Source: Ammoniphilus sp. CFH 90114 (GTDB lineage: Bacteria; Bacillota; Bacilli; Aneurinibacillales; RAOX-1). Taken from it: 64,000 nucleotides of DNA. The number at the start of each line of letters is the position of its first letter. Positions within the stretch are counted from its first letter, which is position 1. The translations under genes were made by a program, and so were the position numbers. The stretch is taken from positions 256,475 to 320,474 of the forward strand of contig NZ_SDLI01000005.1 of NCBI RefSeq assembly GCF_004123195.1, written 5' to 3'. Shown in pieces: positions 49,182-57,526 of this stretch. The notes under the pieces are model-generated. The model was not told where the DNA came from and did not search any database. It worked only from the letters and a program-made list of their open reading frames with translations.

Positions 49182-49475
49182 ATGGCACACAAATTTTTAG
49201 TTCACCATGTAGGAGATCATGTAGGTGTAGCAGTAGAGGACATCCAGCCTGGTGAGAAAGTTGAAGGGGTAATCATGGAAAATGACTTTTCTGTATTCGT
49301 AAATGCCAACGCCTTTATCCCACTCGGTCATAAGATTGCGTTATCAGATCTAAAGCAGGGGGACAAGGTCATTGAATACCGAGTTCAAATTGGCGTAACG
49401 ACAGAGGATGTTAAACCAGGAGATTATGTTCACACTCATAATCTGAAAACAGCTAGATGGGACTATCAAAAGTAG
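49182..49475 (+). CDS. suyA: SuyA-like small subunit (SAF domain) of a UxaA-family lyase, probable (2R)-sulfolactate sulfo-lyase
   Basis: 97-aa SAF-domain protein: MAHKFLVHHVGDHVGVAVEDI at the N-terminus, then IPLGHKIALSDLKQGDKVIEY and GDYVHTHNLKTARW. The same motifs are shared by the small chain or N-terminal domain of altronate and galactarate dehydratases, where the histidines bind the metal; in SuyAB the reaction is removal of sulfite from (2R)-sulfolactate to give pyruvate. The SuyA reading rests on the separate small subunit, the SuyZ-type exporter next door and the absence of hexuronate genes. ATG 49182 is seven bases from AAGGAGG; an ATG at 49179 is adjacent. Confidence 0.72.
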   Translation: MAHKFLVHHVGDHVGVAVEDIQPGEKVEGVIMENDFSVFVNANAFIPLGHKIALSDLKQGDKVIEYRVQIGVTTEDVKPGDYVHTHNLKTARWDYQK

Positions 49476-49529
49476 ATTCTTAACAGCACTTAAAAGTTTT
49501 ATTTAAAAATACGATAAGAGGTGGATATG

Positions 49530-50681
49530 ATGACAGCGATTTTTGGATATAGACGTGAAAATGGAAGAGTAGGAATTCGCAATCATGTCGTAATTATGCC
49601 TGTAGATGATATCTCAAATGCAGCTGCTGAAGCCGTTGCTAAAGTGGTCCCTGGGACACTAGCTATTCCTCACGCCTATGGGCGCTTACAGTACGGTCTG
49701 GACTTAGAGCTGCATTTTAGAACCATTATTGGAAACTGTGTAAATCCAAATGTTGCGGCCGTCGTGGTCATCGGGATTGAACCGATTTGGACGCAGAAAA
49801 TTGTGGATGGAATCGCAAAGAGCGGAAAGCCAGTAGCAGGATTTTCCATTGAGCGTCATGGGGACTTCGCCACGATTGAAAAGGCTTCTCGCGTAGCAAA
49901 GGAATTCTTACAGAAGGCGTCTGAGCAACAGCGTGTACCAGTTAGTTTATCTGAGATTATGGTCAGCATTAAGTGCGGAGAATCCGATACAACGACAGGA
50001 TTAGGTTCATGTCCAACGGTAGGAAATGTGGTTGATCGTTTAGTGGCTGCACAAGGTACCGTATTGTTTGGGGAAACATCGGAACTCACAGGCGGTGAGC
50101 ATCTTATCGCAGCTCGTTGCGCAACTCCTGCCGTTGGCGATAAATTCCAGAACATGTATAACGACTACATACGGGAAATCGAGTCAAAGGGTGTAGATCT
50201 CCTAGGCAGTCAGCCTACGGAAGGGAATGTTCGCGGTGGATTGACAACGATTGAAGAGAAGGCGTTAGGAAACATTGAGAAAACAGGTACAATGCCTATT
50301 GTTGATGCTCTAGGACCAGCGGAGGCTCCAACGGTCAAGGGATTGAATTTCATGGATACCTCATCCGCAGCGGCGGAATGTATCACTTTGATGGCTGCAG
50401 GCGGTGCCGTGGTTCACTTCTTCCCAACAGGACAAGGAAATATCGTGGGTCATCCGATTGAGCCGGTTATTAAGATTAGTGCTAACCCAATTACAGTGGC
50501 TACGATGTCTGAGCATGTCGATGTCGATGTATCTGGGCTCTTACGAAGAGAAATCAACCTGCAGCAAGCCGGTGATTTGTTAATGGAGATGTTGATCCGT
50601 ACGATTAACGGGCGTGTGACGGCAGCGGAAGCTCTGGGTCACCGTGAGTTCTCATTAACAAAGCTTTATCGCAGTGCTTAA
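49530..50681 (+). CDS. suyB: SuyB-like large subunit of a UxaA-family lyase, probable (2R)-sulfolactate sulfo-lyase
   Basis: 383 aa, UxaA C-terminal family. Visible: [57 protein letters not shown] with the cysteine of the catalytic region, [30 protein letters not shown] and [15 protein letters not shown]. These fit both SuyB and altronate dehydratase; [14 protein letters not shown] and [16 protein letters not shown] are, in my recollection, the SuyB-type form. The product would be pyruvate plus sulfite. Start ATG 49530 follows AAGAGGTGG; GTG 49521 lies inside that site. It is 54 bases after the small subunit. Confidence 0.72.
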   Translation: MTAIFGYRRENGRVGIRNHVVIMPVDDISNAAAEAVAKVVPGTLAIPHAYGRLQYGLDLELHFRTIIGNCVNPNVAAVVVIGIEPIWTQKIVDGIAKSGKPVAGFSIERHGDFATIEKASRVAKEFLQKASEQQRVPVSLSEIMVSIKCGESDTTTGLGSCPTVGNVVDRLVAAQGTVLFGETSELTGGEHLIAARCATPAVGDKFQNMYNDYIREIESKGVDLLGSQPTEGNVRGGLTTIEEKALGNIEKTGTMPIVDALGPAEAPTVKGLNFMDTSSAAAECITLMAAGGAVVHFFPTGQGNIVGHPIEPVIKISANPITVATMSEHVDVDVSGLLRREINLQQAGDLLMEMLIRTINGRVTAAEALGHREFSLTKLYRSA

Positions 50682-50691
50682 GATTATGGTG

Positions 50692-50720
50692 GAGGTAAGG
50701 GGAAGACCCTTACCTCTATT
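50692..50720 (+). terminator. hairpin terminator after suyB-like gene
   Basis: GAGGTAAGGG at 50692-50701 pairs perfectly with CCCTTACCTC at 50707-50716, followed by TATTTATAG. The T-tail is weak, so some read-through is possible. Confidence 0.62.
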
Positions 50721-50828
50721 TATAGAATGAATAGACTCCACCCTAAATCCTCTATTTATCAGAAATTTTAATGCCACTTATTAATAACTCACATAAATCT
50801 AAATAATTAAAAATTATTGAAAATTAAG

Positions 50829-50834
50829 TATAAT
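50829..50834 (+). promoter_or_regulatory. -10 box of the oxidoreductase/hydro-lyase/TRAP operon
   Basis: TATAAT lies 68 bases before the Fe-S subunit start. No good -35 is visible 17 bases upstream (TTAAAA-like), consistent with regulated activity. It is directly upstream of the TTTTAATAGGTTTA block shared with the suyAB leader. Confidence 0.45.
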
Positions 50835-50860
50835 GATGTTTTAATAGGTTTAACAAAATT

Positions 50861-50877
50861 GGTTGGAAGGCTAAACC
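50861..50877. promoter_or_regulatory. LysR-type box GGTT-N9-AACC (copy 2)
   Basis: GGTT-GGAAGGCTA-AACC with the same N9 spacing as the copy at 49115. TTTTAATAGGTTTA at 50839-50852 precedes it at nearly the same distance as in copy 1 (22 versus 23 bases). Confidence 0.52.
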
Positions 50878-50901
50878 ACAGAAAACATGGGGGTGCATGA
50901 G

Positions 50902-51627
50902 ATGGAAGGAGAAGTTAAGCTTCACGTGCTACGCTATGAGCCAGAGAATGACGAGAAAGCTCGTTATGATACTTTTGTTGTCGATGCCAAGGATAACATG
51001 ACCGTGCTCGATGCCTTATTTATTATCTTGTCTGAACAAGATCCGACAGTTTCCTTCCGTTGTTCCTGTCGAGTGGGGATGTGTGGTTCCTGTGGCATGG
51101 TCATGAATGATAAAGAGGGACTAGCCTGTAGAACCAAGATCGAAAAACTTGGACGCGAGATTACGGTTCGCCCTCTCAGAAATCTTCCGATAGTCAAAGA
51201 CCTTGCCGTGAATATGGATCCTTTTTTTAAGCAATGGGAAAAAATCAAACCTTATTTCGTTCCGAACGCGGAAGCATCGAAAGACTTTGCCCAGATCCCT
51301 CAAGACCCAAGTCGCCGTGGGATCATCGATCAAAGCCTAGATTGCATTACTTGTGGATGCTGTTATAGTGCGTGCACCTTAGTTTCCCTCGACGATAATT
51401 ATATTGGACCAGCGGCTCTGAATCGAGCTTATACCTTGGTTGCGGATGAGCGTGATGCAGCAACGGAGTCCCGTATGGAGGTCGCTGCGGGTGAAGATGG
51501 TGCCCTTCGCTGCCATACGTTATTTAATTGTATGGAAGTTTGTCCGAAGAATCTTGTACCGACTTGGTCTATTCAGAAGATCAAGACCAAGGCTGTTGCA
51601 GGTGCCTTGAAAGGAGGAAGTAAATAA
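50902..51627 (+). CDS. succinate dehydrogenase/fumarate reductase-like iron-sulfur subunit
   Basis: 241 aa. The [2Fe-2S] ferredoxin-like domain carries CSCRVGMCGSCGMVMND and the later LAC; the C-terminal domain carries CITCGCCYSAC for the [4Fe-4S] cluster and CHTLFNCMEVCPKNL for the [3Fe-4S] cluster. It passes electrons from the flavoprotein (next gene) to the membrane anchor. The last Cys of the first C-terminal motif is followed by Thr, where Pro is usual. Gene order Fe-S, flavoprotein, two anchors differs from the sdhCAB order of Bacillus. ATG 50902 follows GGGGGTG; ATG 50887 is an alternative. Confidence 0.88.
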   Translation: MEGEVKLHVLRYEPENDEKARYDTFVVDAKDNMTVLDALFIILSEQDPTVSFRCSCRVGMCGSCGMVMNDKEGLACRTKIEKLGREITVRPLRNLPIVKDLAVNMDPFFKQWEKIKPYFVPNAEASKDFAQIPQDPSRRGIIDQSLDCITCGCCYSACTLVSLDDNYIGPAALNRAYTLVADERDAATESRMEVAAGEDGALRCHTLFNCMEVCPKNLVPTWSIQKIKTKAVAGALKGGSK

Positions 51628-53364
51628 ATGGAGAGAGTTCAATGCGACATCCTCATTCTTGGGAGTGGAGGAGCTGGGTTGTTCGCTGCACATCATGCTT
51701 ATGATTTGAATCCTAAGCTCAAGATCATTGTCGCAGCTAAGGGTCTCGTCGGGAAGAGCGGATGTACTCGGATGGTACAGGGTGGATATAACGTGGTGCT
51801 TCACCCTAACGACTCGGTAGAGCTTCATTTTAAAGACACTTTAAAAGGGGGAGGTATGATCAATAACCAGGAGCTAGCCTGGACATTAGTTAGTGACGCT
51901 CCCAAGCGGATTCTAGAGCTTGAGACAAGAATGGGTTGTTTTTTTGATCGGAACCCGGATGGAACTGTTCACCAGAAGGCGTTCGCGGGTCAATCCTTTG
52001 ATCGTACCGTACATAGAGGAGATTTAACAGGAATTGAAATTATAAACAGGCTGAGGGATCAGCTCTACGCAAAAGAAGGCGTTATCGCGTGGGATGAAGT
52101 GCGTGCGGTCGAACTGCTTTATAACGATGATAATCAAGCGATCGCAGGATGTTTGATGCTGAATCTGAGAACTGGTCAGTTTATTGTGGTAGAAGCGCTT
52201 GCGGTTATTGTCGGAACAGGCGGCGGGGCGAGCATGTATAAGATTGCTGCCCCATCCTTAGAGAAGGCCGCTGATGGCATGGCTATTGCTTATCGTGCTG
52301 GGGCAGAGTTTGTCGATATGGAGATGATGCAATTCCATCCAACAGGCCTGTTAGCAGAGAATTCTCGAATGAATGGGGGCGTCCTAGAAGAAGGCTTAAG
52401 AGGGGCGGGCGGCCATCTTTATAACTCATTAGGTGAACGTTTCATGGCCAATTATGATCCCGAGCGAATGGAGCGATCCACCCGAGATCGCGTGGCTCGT
52501 GCCGCTTATATGGAAATCATGGCGGGAAGAGGCACAAGGCTGGATGGTGTACTGATCTCGGTTGCGCATCTAGGCCGGAAGAATGTACTTAGAATGTTCC
52601 CAGGAATGGTGGACCGATGCAAGGACGTAGGTAAGGACTTGAGTGTGGAGCCTGTTGAGGTGTCTCCAACCGGTCACTTCCATATGGGTGGAGTAAGGAT
52701 TAATAAAGATTGTTTCAGCGGGATACCAGGATTGTTTGTGTCAGGAGAGGACGCGGGCGGTATTCACGGTGCGAATCGCTTAGGCGGGAACGGGGTAGCA
52801 GATTCTACTGTATTTGGAGCTCGGGCTGGTGATGCTGCTGCTGAATATGTGACTCAGATTAAGCGACAGAAGGTTTCAGAAAGTCAAGTCAATCGATTTG
52901 TCCAAGAAATTCTACAACCATTTAATAATGAGACAGGAGAAAATCCTTTTGACCTGAGAAAAGAGCTTGGAAAGTTGATGTGGGAGAAGGTAGGCTTGGT
53001 ACGAAATGGTCAAGACCTGAAGATTGCGATTGACCGATTAGAGGAAATGGCCGAGAGGGTAAGTCACTGTAAGGTGAGTGGAGGGAAAGCTTATAATCTG
53101 GCCTGGCACGAGGTTCTTAATGTGAAGAACATGGTAGAAATTGGCCGGATGATTGCCCTAGCTGCTTATACAAGAAATGAAAGTCGCGGATCTCATTACC
53201 GTTCAGACTATGCGATCACCGATAACGAAAATTGGTACAAAAACATCTATATGACACAGAATGGTGCGAAACCAGCTATGAAAATTGAGGAAGTTCAGTT
53301 TACTCATATGCTGCCGGAAGAACTACTAGGACAAACGGCAAGAATTAAAGTCGAAGCGAGTTAG
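51628..53364 (+). CDS. succinate dehydrogenase/fumarate reductase-like flavoprotein with altered FAD and substrate residues
   Basis: 578 aa. FAD motif ILILGSGGAGLFAAHHA, MQFHPTGL (His about 237), STRDRVARA (the proton-donating Arg region), GHFHMGGVR (His) and GANRLGGNG (Arg) are conserved. Two differences stand out. The His that covalently binds FAD in SdhA/FrdA is replaced by Cys about 46 in KSGCTRMVQGG. The TEG substrate motif (Thr244-Glu245 in E. coli FrdA) reads EEG at 254-256. The protein may therefore hold FAD non-covalently and act on a substrate other than succinate. It follows the Fe-S gene directly (no gap) and precedes two anchor genes. Confidence 0.88.
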   Translation: MERVQCDILILGSGGAGLFAAHHAYDLNPKLKIIVAAKGLVGKSGCTRMVQGGYNVVLHPNDSVELHFKDTLKGGGMINNQELAWTLVSDAPKRILELETRMGCFFDRNPDGTVHQKAFAGQSFDRTVHRGDLTGIEIINRLRDQLYAKEGVIAWDEVRAVELLYNDDNQAIAGCLMLNLRTGQFIVVEALAVIVGTGGGASMYKIAAPSLEKAADGMAIAYRAGAEFVDMEMMQFHPTGLLAENSRMNGGVLEEGLRGAGGHLYNSLGERFMANYDPERMERSTRDRVARAAYMEIMAGRGTRLDGVLISVAHLGRKNVLRMFPGMVDRCKDVGKDLSVEPVEVSPTGHFHMGGVRINKDCFSGIPGLFVSGEDAGGIHGANRLGGNGVADSTVFGARAGDAAAEYVTQIKRQKVSESQVNRFVQEILQPFNNETGENPFDLRKELGKLMWEKVGLVRNGQDLKIAIDRLEEMAERVSHCKVSGGKAYNLAWHEVLNVKNMVEIGRMIALAAYTRNESRGSHYRSDYAITDNENWYKNIYMTQNGAKPAMKIEEVQFTHMLPEELLGQTARIKVEAS

Positions 53365-53380
53365 AAGGGGGGAAATAAAA

Positions 53381-53800
53381 ATGGCAGGATCAGATCTAAG
53401 GGTACCTAAGGATCATCGATTACAGGCTGTCGATGTTTCAGTCCATAAGGTCGATGTGCTAAGACGTCATTCCGTTGGGATGAAAGCCTGGGTTCTCCAC
53501 CGTATTACAGGAGTTGGACTACTATTATACTTAATGGCACATATTGCTACGATGGGCACAGCGATGTTCTTAGGAGAAGAAGCCTTCAAGCGGACCTTTG
53601 AAATTTTATTTCATACACCGATCTTCGTCGTCTTTGACTTATTCGTTCTTGCCGCCGTTATCCTTCATGCGTTGAACGGAATACGCCTTGTCCTCATCGA
53701 TATGGGCTATTTCATCACCAAGCAAAAAGTATTGTTCAATATCATGTTTGTTTTATCAAGTATTCTATTTCTCTGGTTAATATCAAGAGCATTTCTGTAG
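53381..53800 (+). CDS. SdhC-like membrane anchor subunit
   Basis: 139 aa with three membrane helices (GVGLLLYLMAHIATMGTAMFL, IFVVFDLFVLAAVILHALNG, VLFNIMFVLSSILFLWLIS). HRITGVG and the His in LMAHIA and ILHALNGIRLVLID match the haem- and quinone-site helices of SdhC. A 25-residue cytosolic N-terminus precedes. AGGGGGG ribosome site. It forms the anchor with the next gene's product. Confidence 0.87.
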   Translation: MAGSDLRVPKDHRLQAVDVSVHKVDVLRRHSVGMKAWVLHRITGVGLLLYLMAHIATMGTAMFLGEEAFKRTFEILFHTPIFVVFDLFVLAAVILHALNGIRLVLIDMGYFITKQKVLFNIMFVLSSILFLWLISRAFL

Positions 53801-53815
53801 GAGGGGGGTATAAAA

Positions 53816-54187
53816 GTGACGGTAGCAGCACTTAAACGCGGCGGGAAAAAGAACGTGATCACCTGGTTTTTTCAGAGGGTCAGTGGGGTAGCTCTTGTTT
53901 TTCTAATTGCAATTCATATGTGGAACCTACACTACTCTAACCCGGCAGTACCTCCAGACTACAATGATCTAGTTGCAAGGTTGCGTACTATTGGCTATAT
54001 CGCCCTAGATTTTAGCTTGCTTGTACTCGCTTTGTTTCACGGCCTAAATGGAGTTCGTAATATTGTATTAGACTACACCAGTAATGAAGCAACGATCAAG
54101 CGTTGGACGGCGGGCTTAGCCATTATTGGAGTTATCTTCTCTCTTTGGGGAGGGGCAGCCTTAATTAAGATCATGACGATGGGTTAA
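53816..54187 (+). CDS. SdhD-like membrane anchor subunit
   Basis: 123 aa with three membrane helices (VSGVALVFLIAIHMWNL, LDFSLLVLALFHGLNGV, AGLAIIGVIFSLWGGAALI). QRVSGVA, AIHMWN and LFHGLNGVRNIVLDY are paralogous to the motifs of the SdhC-like protein, giving two candidate haem or quinone histidines. GTG start 53816 after AGGAGGGG. Separate C and D chains are unlike the single cytochrome b558 of Bacillus. Confidence 0.86.
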   Translation: MTVAALKRGGKKNVITWFFQRVSGVALVFLIAIHMWNLHYSNPAVPPDYNDLVARLRTIGYIALDFSLLVLALFHGLNGVRNIVLDYTSNEATIKRWTAGLAIIGVIFSLWGGAALIKIMTMG

Positions 54188-54228
54188 GAGAGCTGAAAAA
54201 ATTGAATGCTGAGGGGGCTTTTAGACAC

Positions 54229-55137
54229 ATGAGCAAACTGATAGAAACCGGATGGCAGTTAAAAGAACAAGATTACTTGGATATTGAAGAAACATGTAAA
54301 GAATTGTACATTCGCTCACTTAAGGACTTGCCACCCGATATTCGGGCAGCTGTACAGAAGGCCTATGATAAAGAAACTTATGAAACAGGAAAGCAGATTC
54401 TTAGTACGATCCTGCAAAACATTGATGTCGCAGACCAGGAGAACCTCCTGATTTGTCAGGATACCGGTCTTCCTGTCTATTTCGTCAAGATAGGACGGAA
54501 TGTCCGATTTGACGGTCTGCGATTAGAAGATGCGATTCGGGAAGGGACGAAGCGCGCCACTCTTGAACATCCGTTAAGATCAAGTGTATGTGACACGATC
54601 ACTCGTAAGAATACAGGCACAGCGGTTGGGAAAAAGGTTCCTGTTTTGCACTGGGAGTTTGTAGAAGGATCAAAGGTAGAGATTCTAGCGCTTCCTAAGG
54701 GTTCAGGCTCGGAAAATATGAGTTATCTTAAGATGCTCTACCCAGCTCAAGGATTAGACGGTGTAAAGAAATTTATTATCGAATGCGTCGTTGGTTCAGG
54801 AGCTAACCCCTGTCCTCCAACACTAGTTGGAGTGGGGATAGGAGGTACGGCAGATCTTTGTACGGCCTTGGCGAAAAAAGCAGCAGCTCGAGAAATCGGC
54901 AAACCGAACCCCGATCCTTTAATTGCCGCCCTCGAGCAAGAACTCCTTGAAGCGATTAACTTAACTGGTATTGGACCGAATGGACTTGGTGGAGAGTCAA
55001 CGGCATTAGCTGTCCATATTGAGTCGGCGGATACGCATATTACGATGAACCCCGTCGCGGTCAATATGATGTGCTGGCCGGCACGAAGAGCACGCGGTAC
55101 GTTTGAAGAGAATCAAAAGCCTGTGATTAGTTACTAG
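54229..55137 (+). CDS. class I fumarase / tartrate dehydratase-type hydro-lyase, alpha subunit
   Basis: 302 aa. The [4Fe-4S] hydro-lyase alpha domain has CQDTGLPVYFV, SSVCDTITRKNTGT, SGSENMSYLKMLYPAQG and VGSGANPCPPTLVGVGIGGT, supplying cysteines for the cluster. Two-subunit members include fumarases, L-tartrate dehydratase and mesaconases, so the substrate is open. ATG 54229 lies 11 bases after GAGGGGG and is preferred over the TTG at 54202. The beta gene is 15 bases downstream. Confidence 0.88.
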   Translation: MSKLIETGWQLKEQDYLDIEETCKELYIRSLKDLPPDIRAAVQKAYDKETYETGKQILSTILQNIDVADQENLLICQDTGLPVYFVKIGRNVRFDGLRLEDAIREGTKRATLEHPLRSSVCDTITRKNTGTAVGKKVPVLHWEFVEGSKVEILALPKGSGSENMSYLKMLYPAQGLDGVKKFIIECVVGSGANPCPPTLVGVGIGGTADLCTALAKKAAAREIGKPNPDPLIAALEQELLEAINLTGIGPNGLGGESTALAVHIESADTHITMNPVAVNMMCWPARRARGTFEENQKPVISY

Positions 55138-55152
55138 AGGGAGGAAAGACGA

Positions 55153-55761
55153 GTGGCACACTATTACCTGCAAACACCCATGACAGATGAGTTTCTAAAG
55201 CAGCTACGAGTTGGCGATAAAGTAACCGTGAACGGACATATTTTTGGGATTCGAGATGCGAACTTAATTCGTATTTTTGATCACAAGGTTGATCCTCCTG
55301 AGGACCTAGTTCAACAGCTAAAAGGAGCGGTAACTTTGCATACGGCTCCTGGAGTGAAGAAGCTGGAGGATGGACGATATGAAAAGGTCTGTATTGGTAC
55401 CACAACAAGTACACGAATGGATCGATTCGTTCGCGGGTTGTTTGAGAGATTTGGAGTGAAAGCGATAACAGGTAAAGGGGGGATGCTAGAGGACGGGGCG
55501 AATGCTTGTGTTGAGGTAGGCGGAGTCTACTTTTCCATCGTTGGGGGAGCGGCAGCATTAGAAACCACTCAAATTGAAGAGATTGAAGAGGTTTGGTGGG
55601 AAGACTTGATGCCTGAAGCGATCTGGAAGCTTCGCGTGAAGGACTTTGGCCCTTTGCTCGTATCCGTAGATTCACACGGTGGCAATCTCTATCAAGAAGT
55701 GAGAACCCAAGCAGAAGGCAACTTAGGTAAGGTGTATGAAAAGTTAGGCATATCTAATTAA
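55153..55761 (+). CDS. class I fumarase / tartrate dehydratase-type hydro-lyase, beta subunit
   Basis: 202 aa. VTVNGHIFGIRDANLIRI stands where fumarase beta chains have GRDAAHKR-type sequence; the His of that motif is absent here, suggesting a changed substrate pocket. The later GTTTSTRMDRFVRG and GVKAITGKGGM blocks are normal. It works with the alpha subunit encoded just upstream. GTG start 55153 behind GGGAGGAAAG. Twenty-four bases before the TRAP binding protein gene. Confidence 0.85.
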   Translation: MAHYYLQTPMTDEFLKQLRVGDKVTVNGHIFGIRDANLIRIFDHKVDPPEDLVQQLKGAVTLHTAPGVKKLEDGRYEKVCIGTTTSTRMDRFVRGLFERFGVKAITGKGGMLEDGANACVEVGGVYFSIVGGAAALETTQIEEIEEVWWEDLMPEAIWKLRVKDFGPLLVSVDSHGGNLYQEVRTQAEGNLGKVYEKLGISN

Positions 55762-55785
55762 GATTAATAACAGGGGGGATTAAAC

Positions 55786-56877
55786 GTGAGTAAAGTAGTT
55801 TATAAAAAAGTAGTAGCTACCGTATCAGCAGCTATTCTAGCTTTTTCACTCTCAGCTTGTGGTGGGGGATCACAGGAAACGGGATCCTCGAATAATAGTT
55901 CATCTCCAGCCCCTGCTCCAGCCAGTAGTCCAGCCTCTAGTGGTGGAGGTGGCTCTGAAGCCCCTCTTATTGTGAAGTTTTCTCACGTGGGAACCCCTGA
56001 TAGTCCAAAAGGCCAAGGTGCAGATAAATTTAAAGAGGTCTTAGAGGCGAAGTCCGGGGGAAAGATCAAAGTGGAAGTCTTTCCATCCTCCCAATTGTAC
56101 GGGGATAACGAGGAGCAAGAGCAGCTCTTGGCTGGAAACGTTCAAATTATAAATCCATCCATGACAAAGCTCGTGAAATTTAATCCTTCCTTCCAAATTG
56201 TTGATATGCCTTTCTTGTTTAAGAGTGAAGAGGCCTTCTATAAGTTTTGGGACAGTGAAATGGGAGAGAAAATGTTTGCAAAGATCGAACCCAATGGCTT
56301 TAAATCACTAGGGGTATGGGGTGGGGGAGCGAAAAGCTTCACGAATAATAAGCGACCACTCATAACACCTGAAGATTTCAAAGGACTCAAATTTAGAATT
56401 CAGGCTGGTAAGGTCCTCGAAGCCCAGTTTAAATATCTAAACGCATCAGGGGTCACGATTCCTTTCTCTGAAGTTTATACGGCACTACAGCAAGGAACCG
56501 TCGATGGTCAGGAAAATATGATGAACAATATTGACACGCAGAAATACGTGGAAGTGCAAAAATATTTGACTCTATCTGAGCATGGAAGATTAGACTATGC
56601 GGTTCTTACAAGCAAGATGTGGTGGGATACTCTGACTGCCGATCAACAGACCATGATCCAGGAAGCCATGGACGAAGCGACAGCGTTTGAACGCTCGATT
56701 GCGAAGGGCTTATCCGATGGTTCTTTTAAGAAGTTTAAGGATGAAGGTAGATATGAAATCTATGAGATGACAGAAGCGGATAAGGATAAGTTTAGAGAAG
56801 CTTTAAAACCGATGTATGATGAATTTACGCCACTTATCGGGCAAGAGTTTATTGATTACGCCAGAACACTAGAGTAA
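55786..56877 (+). CDS. dctP: TRAP transporter solute-binding lipoprotein, DctP family
   Basis: 363-aa extracytoplasmic binding protein. Lipoprotein signal with Cys about 25 in LSACGGG, a Ser/Pro/Ala linker, then the DctP fold (SHVGTPDSPKGQGADKFKEV, VFPSSQLYGDNEEQEQL). The substrate-contact Arg lies in GLKFRIQAGK, and QQGTVDGQENMMNNI is the DGQENP-like helix. It binds carboxylates or sulfonates for the DctQM permease encoded next. GTG start after AGGGGGG. Its operon ties it to the SDH-like and fumarase-like enzymes. Confidence 0.9.
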   Translation: MSKVVYKKVVATVSAAILAFSLSACGGGSQETGSSNNSSSPAPAPASSPASSGGGGSEAPLIVKFSHVGTPDSPKGQGADKFKEVLEAKSGGKIKVEVFPSSQLYGDNEEQEQLLAGNVQIINPSMTKLVKFNPSFQIVDMPFLFKSEEAFYKFWDSEMGEKMFAKIEPNGFKSLGVWGGGAKSFTNNKRPLITPEDFKGLKFRIQAGKVLEAQFKYLNASGVTIPFSEVYTALQQGTVDGQENMMNNIDTQKYVEVQKYLTLSEHGRLDYAVLTSKMWWDTLTADQQTMIQEAMDEATAFERSIAKGLSDGSFKKFKDEGRYEIYEMTEADKDKFREALKPMYDEFTPLIGQEFIDYARTLE

Positions 56878-56887
56878 TGGATGAGTG

Positions 56888-56919
56888 GGCCGAGTGGCAC
56901 TGACCGCTCGGTCTCTTTT
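56888..56919 (+). terminator. intra-operon attenuator between DctP and DctQM
   Basis: GGCCGAG at 56888-56894 pairs with CTCGGTC (with a G-T pair) at 56907-56913, followed by TCTTTT. A partial terminator here would give more binding protein than permease. Confidence 0.55.
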
Positions 56920-56950
56920 ATAGATTCCATTTATAAAGGAGGGTATTTCT

Positions 56951-57526
56951 TTGGAAACCATGAGAAAAGCTTTTCGACTTGGGGAAGATTTGGCTTCCGG
57001 CGTCCTTATCGTCGTGGGTTTAGCCATCATTTTTTATGGAGCGTTCATGCGTTATGTTGTTAACTCACCGATTACCTGGGCGGAAGAAATATCCGGCTTT
57101 ATGATTGTTTGGGGAGCCTTAATTGGAGCCTCGGTTGCTCTTCGGGATGAGTATCATATTCGAGTGGAGCTGCTGTACGCAGCTGTACCGAATCGCCTAA
57201 AGCACTGCATTGATATCTTTGCCACATTTGCAGGAATCCTCTATTCGATCTTTCTGTTTTACACTGGTTTAAGTCTTGTTTTGTTTAACTATAAAATTAA
57301 AGCGCTTTCTATGGATTTGCAGCTTCCCATGTGGATGGTATATATTTGTCTACCCTTGGCAGGTACACTTTTATTAATCCGTTATTTGAAACTTTTCGTG
57401 GAAGCCATCCTGAGAATGAAGAGAAATGAACTCGTTGTGATGCATAGCGAAGCGGATCAGCACATTCAGATTTATCAAGCCGATAAAGGGGAAGGGGGAA
57501 GCCGTAATGACAGCCACGCTATTTAG
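56951..57526 (+). CDS. dctQ: TRAP transporter small permease subunit, DctQ family
   Basis: 191 aa with four membrane helices. GVLIVVGLAIIFYGAFMRYVVN and the conserved WAEEISGFMIVWGALIGASVALRDEYHIRVEL block identify DctQ. The long C-terminal tail is hydrophilic. TTG start at 56951 behind AGGAGGG; the next ATG (56960) is possible. It overlaps the DctM gene by 20 bases. Confidence 0.9.
   Translation: METMRKAFRLGEDLASGVLIVVGLAIIFYGAFMRYVVNSPITWAEEISGFMIVWGALIGASVALRDEYHIRVELLYAAVPNRLKHCIDIFATFAGILYSIFLFYTGLSLVLFNYKIKALSMDLQLPMWMVYICLPLAGTLLLIRYLKLFVEAILRMKRNELVVMHSEADQHIQIYQADKGEGGSRNDSHAI

Noticed and set aside
49182-50681. Identification of the UxaA-family pair as altronate dehydratase
   Set aside because: No hexuronate or sugar-acid genes are nearby, the chains are separate, and a SuyZ-type exporter is divergent; still possible, so confidence is kept moderate.
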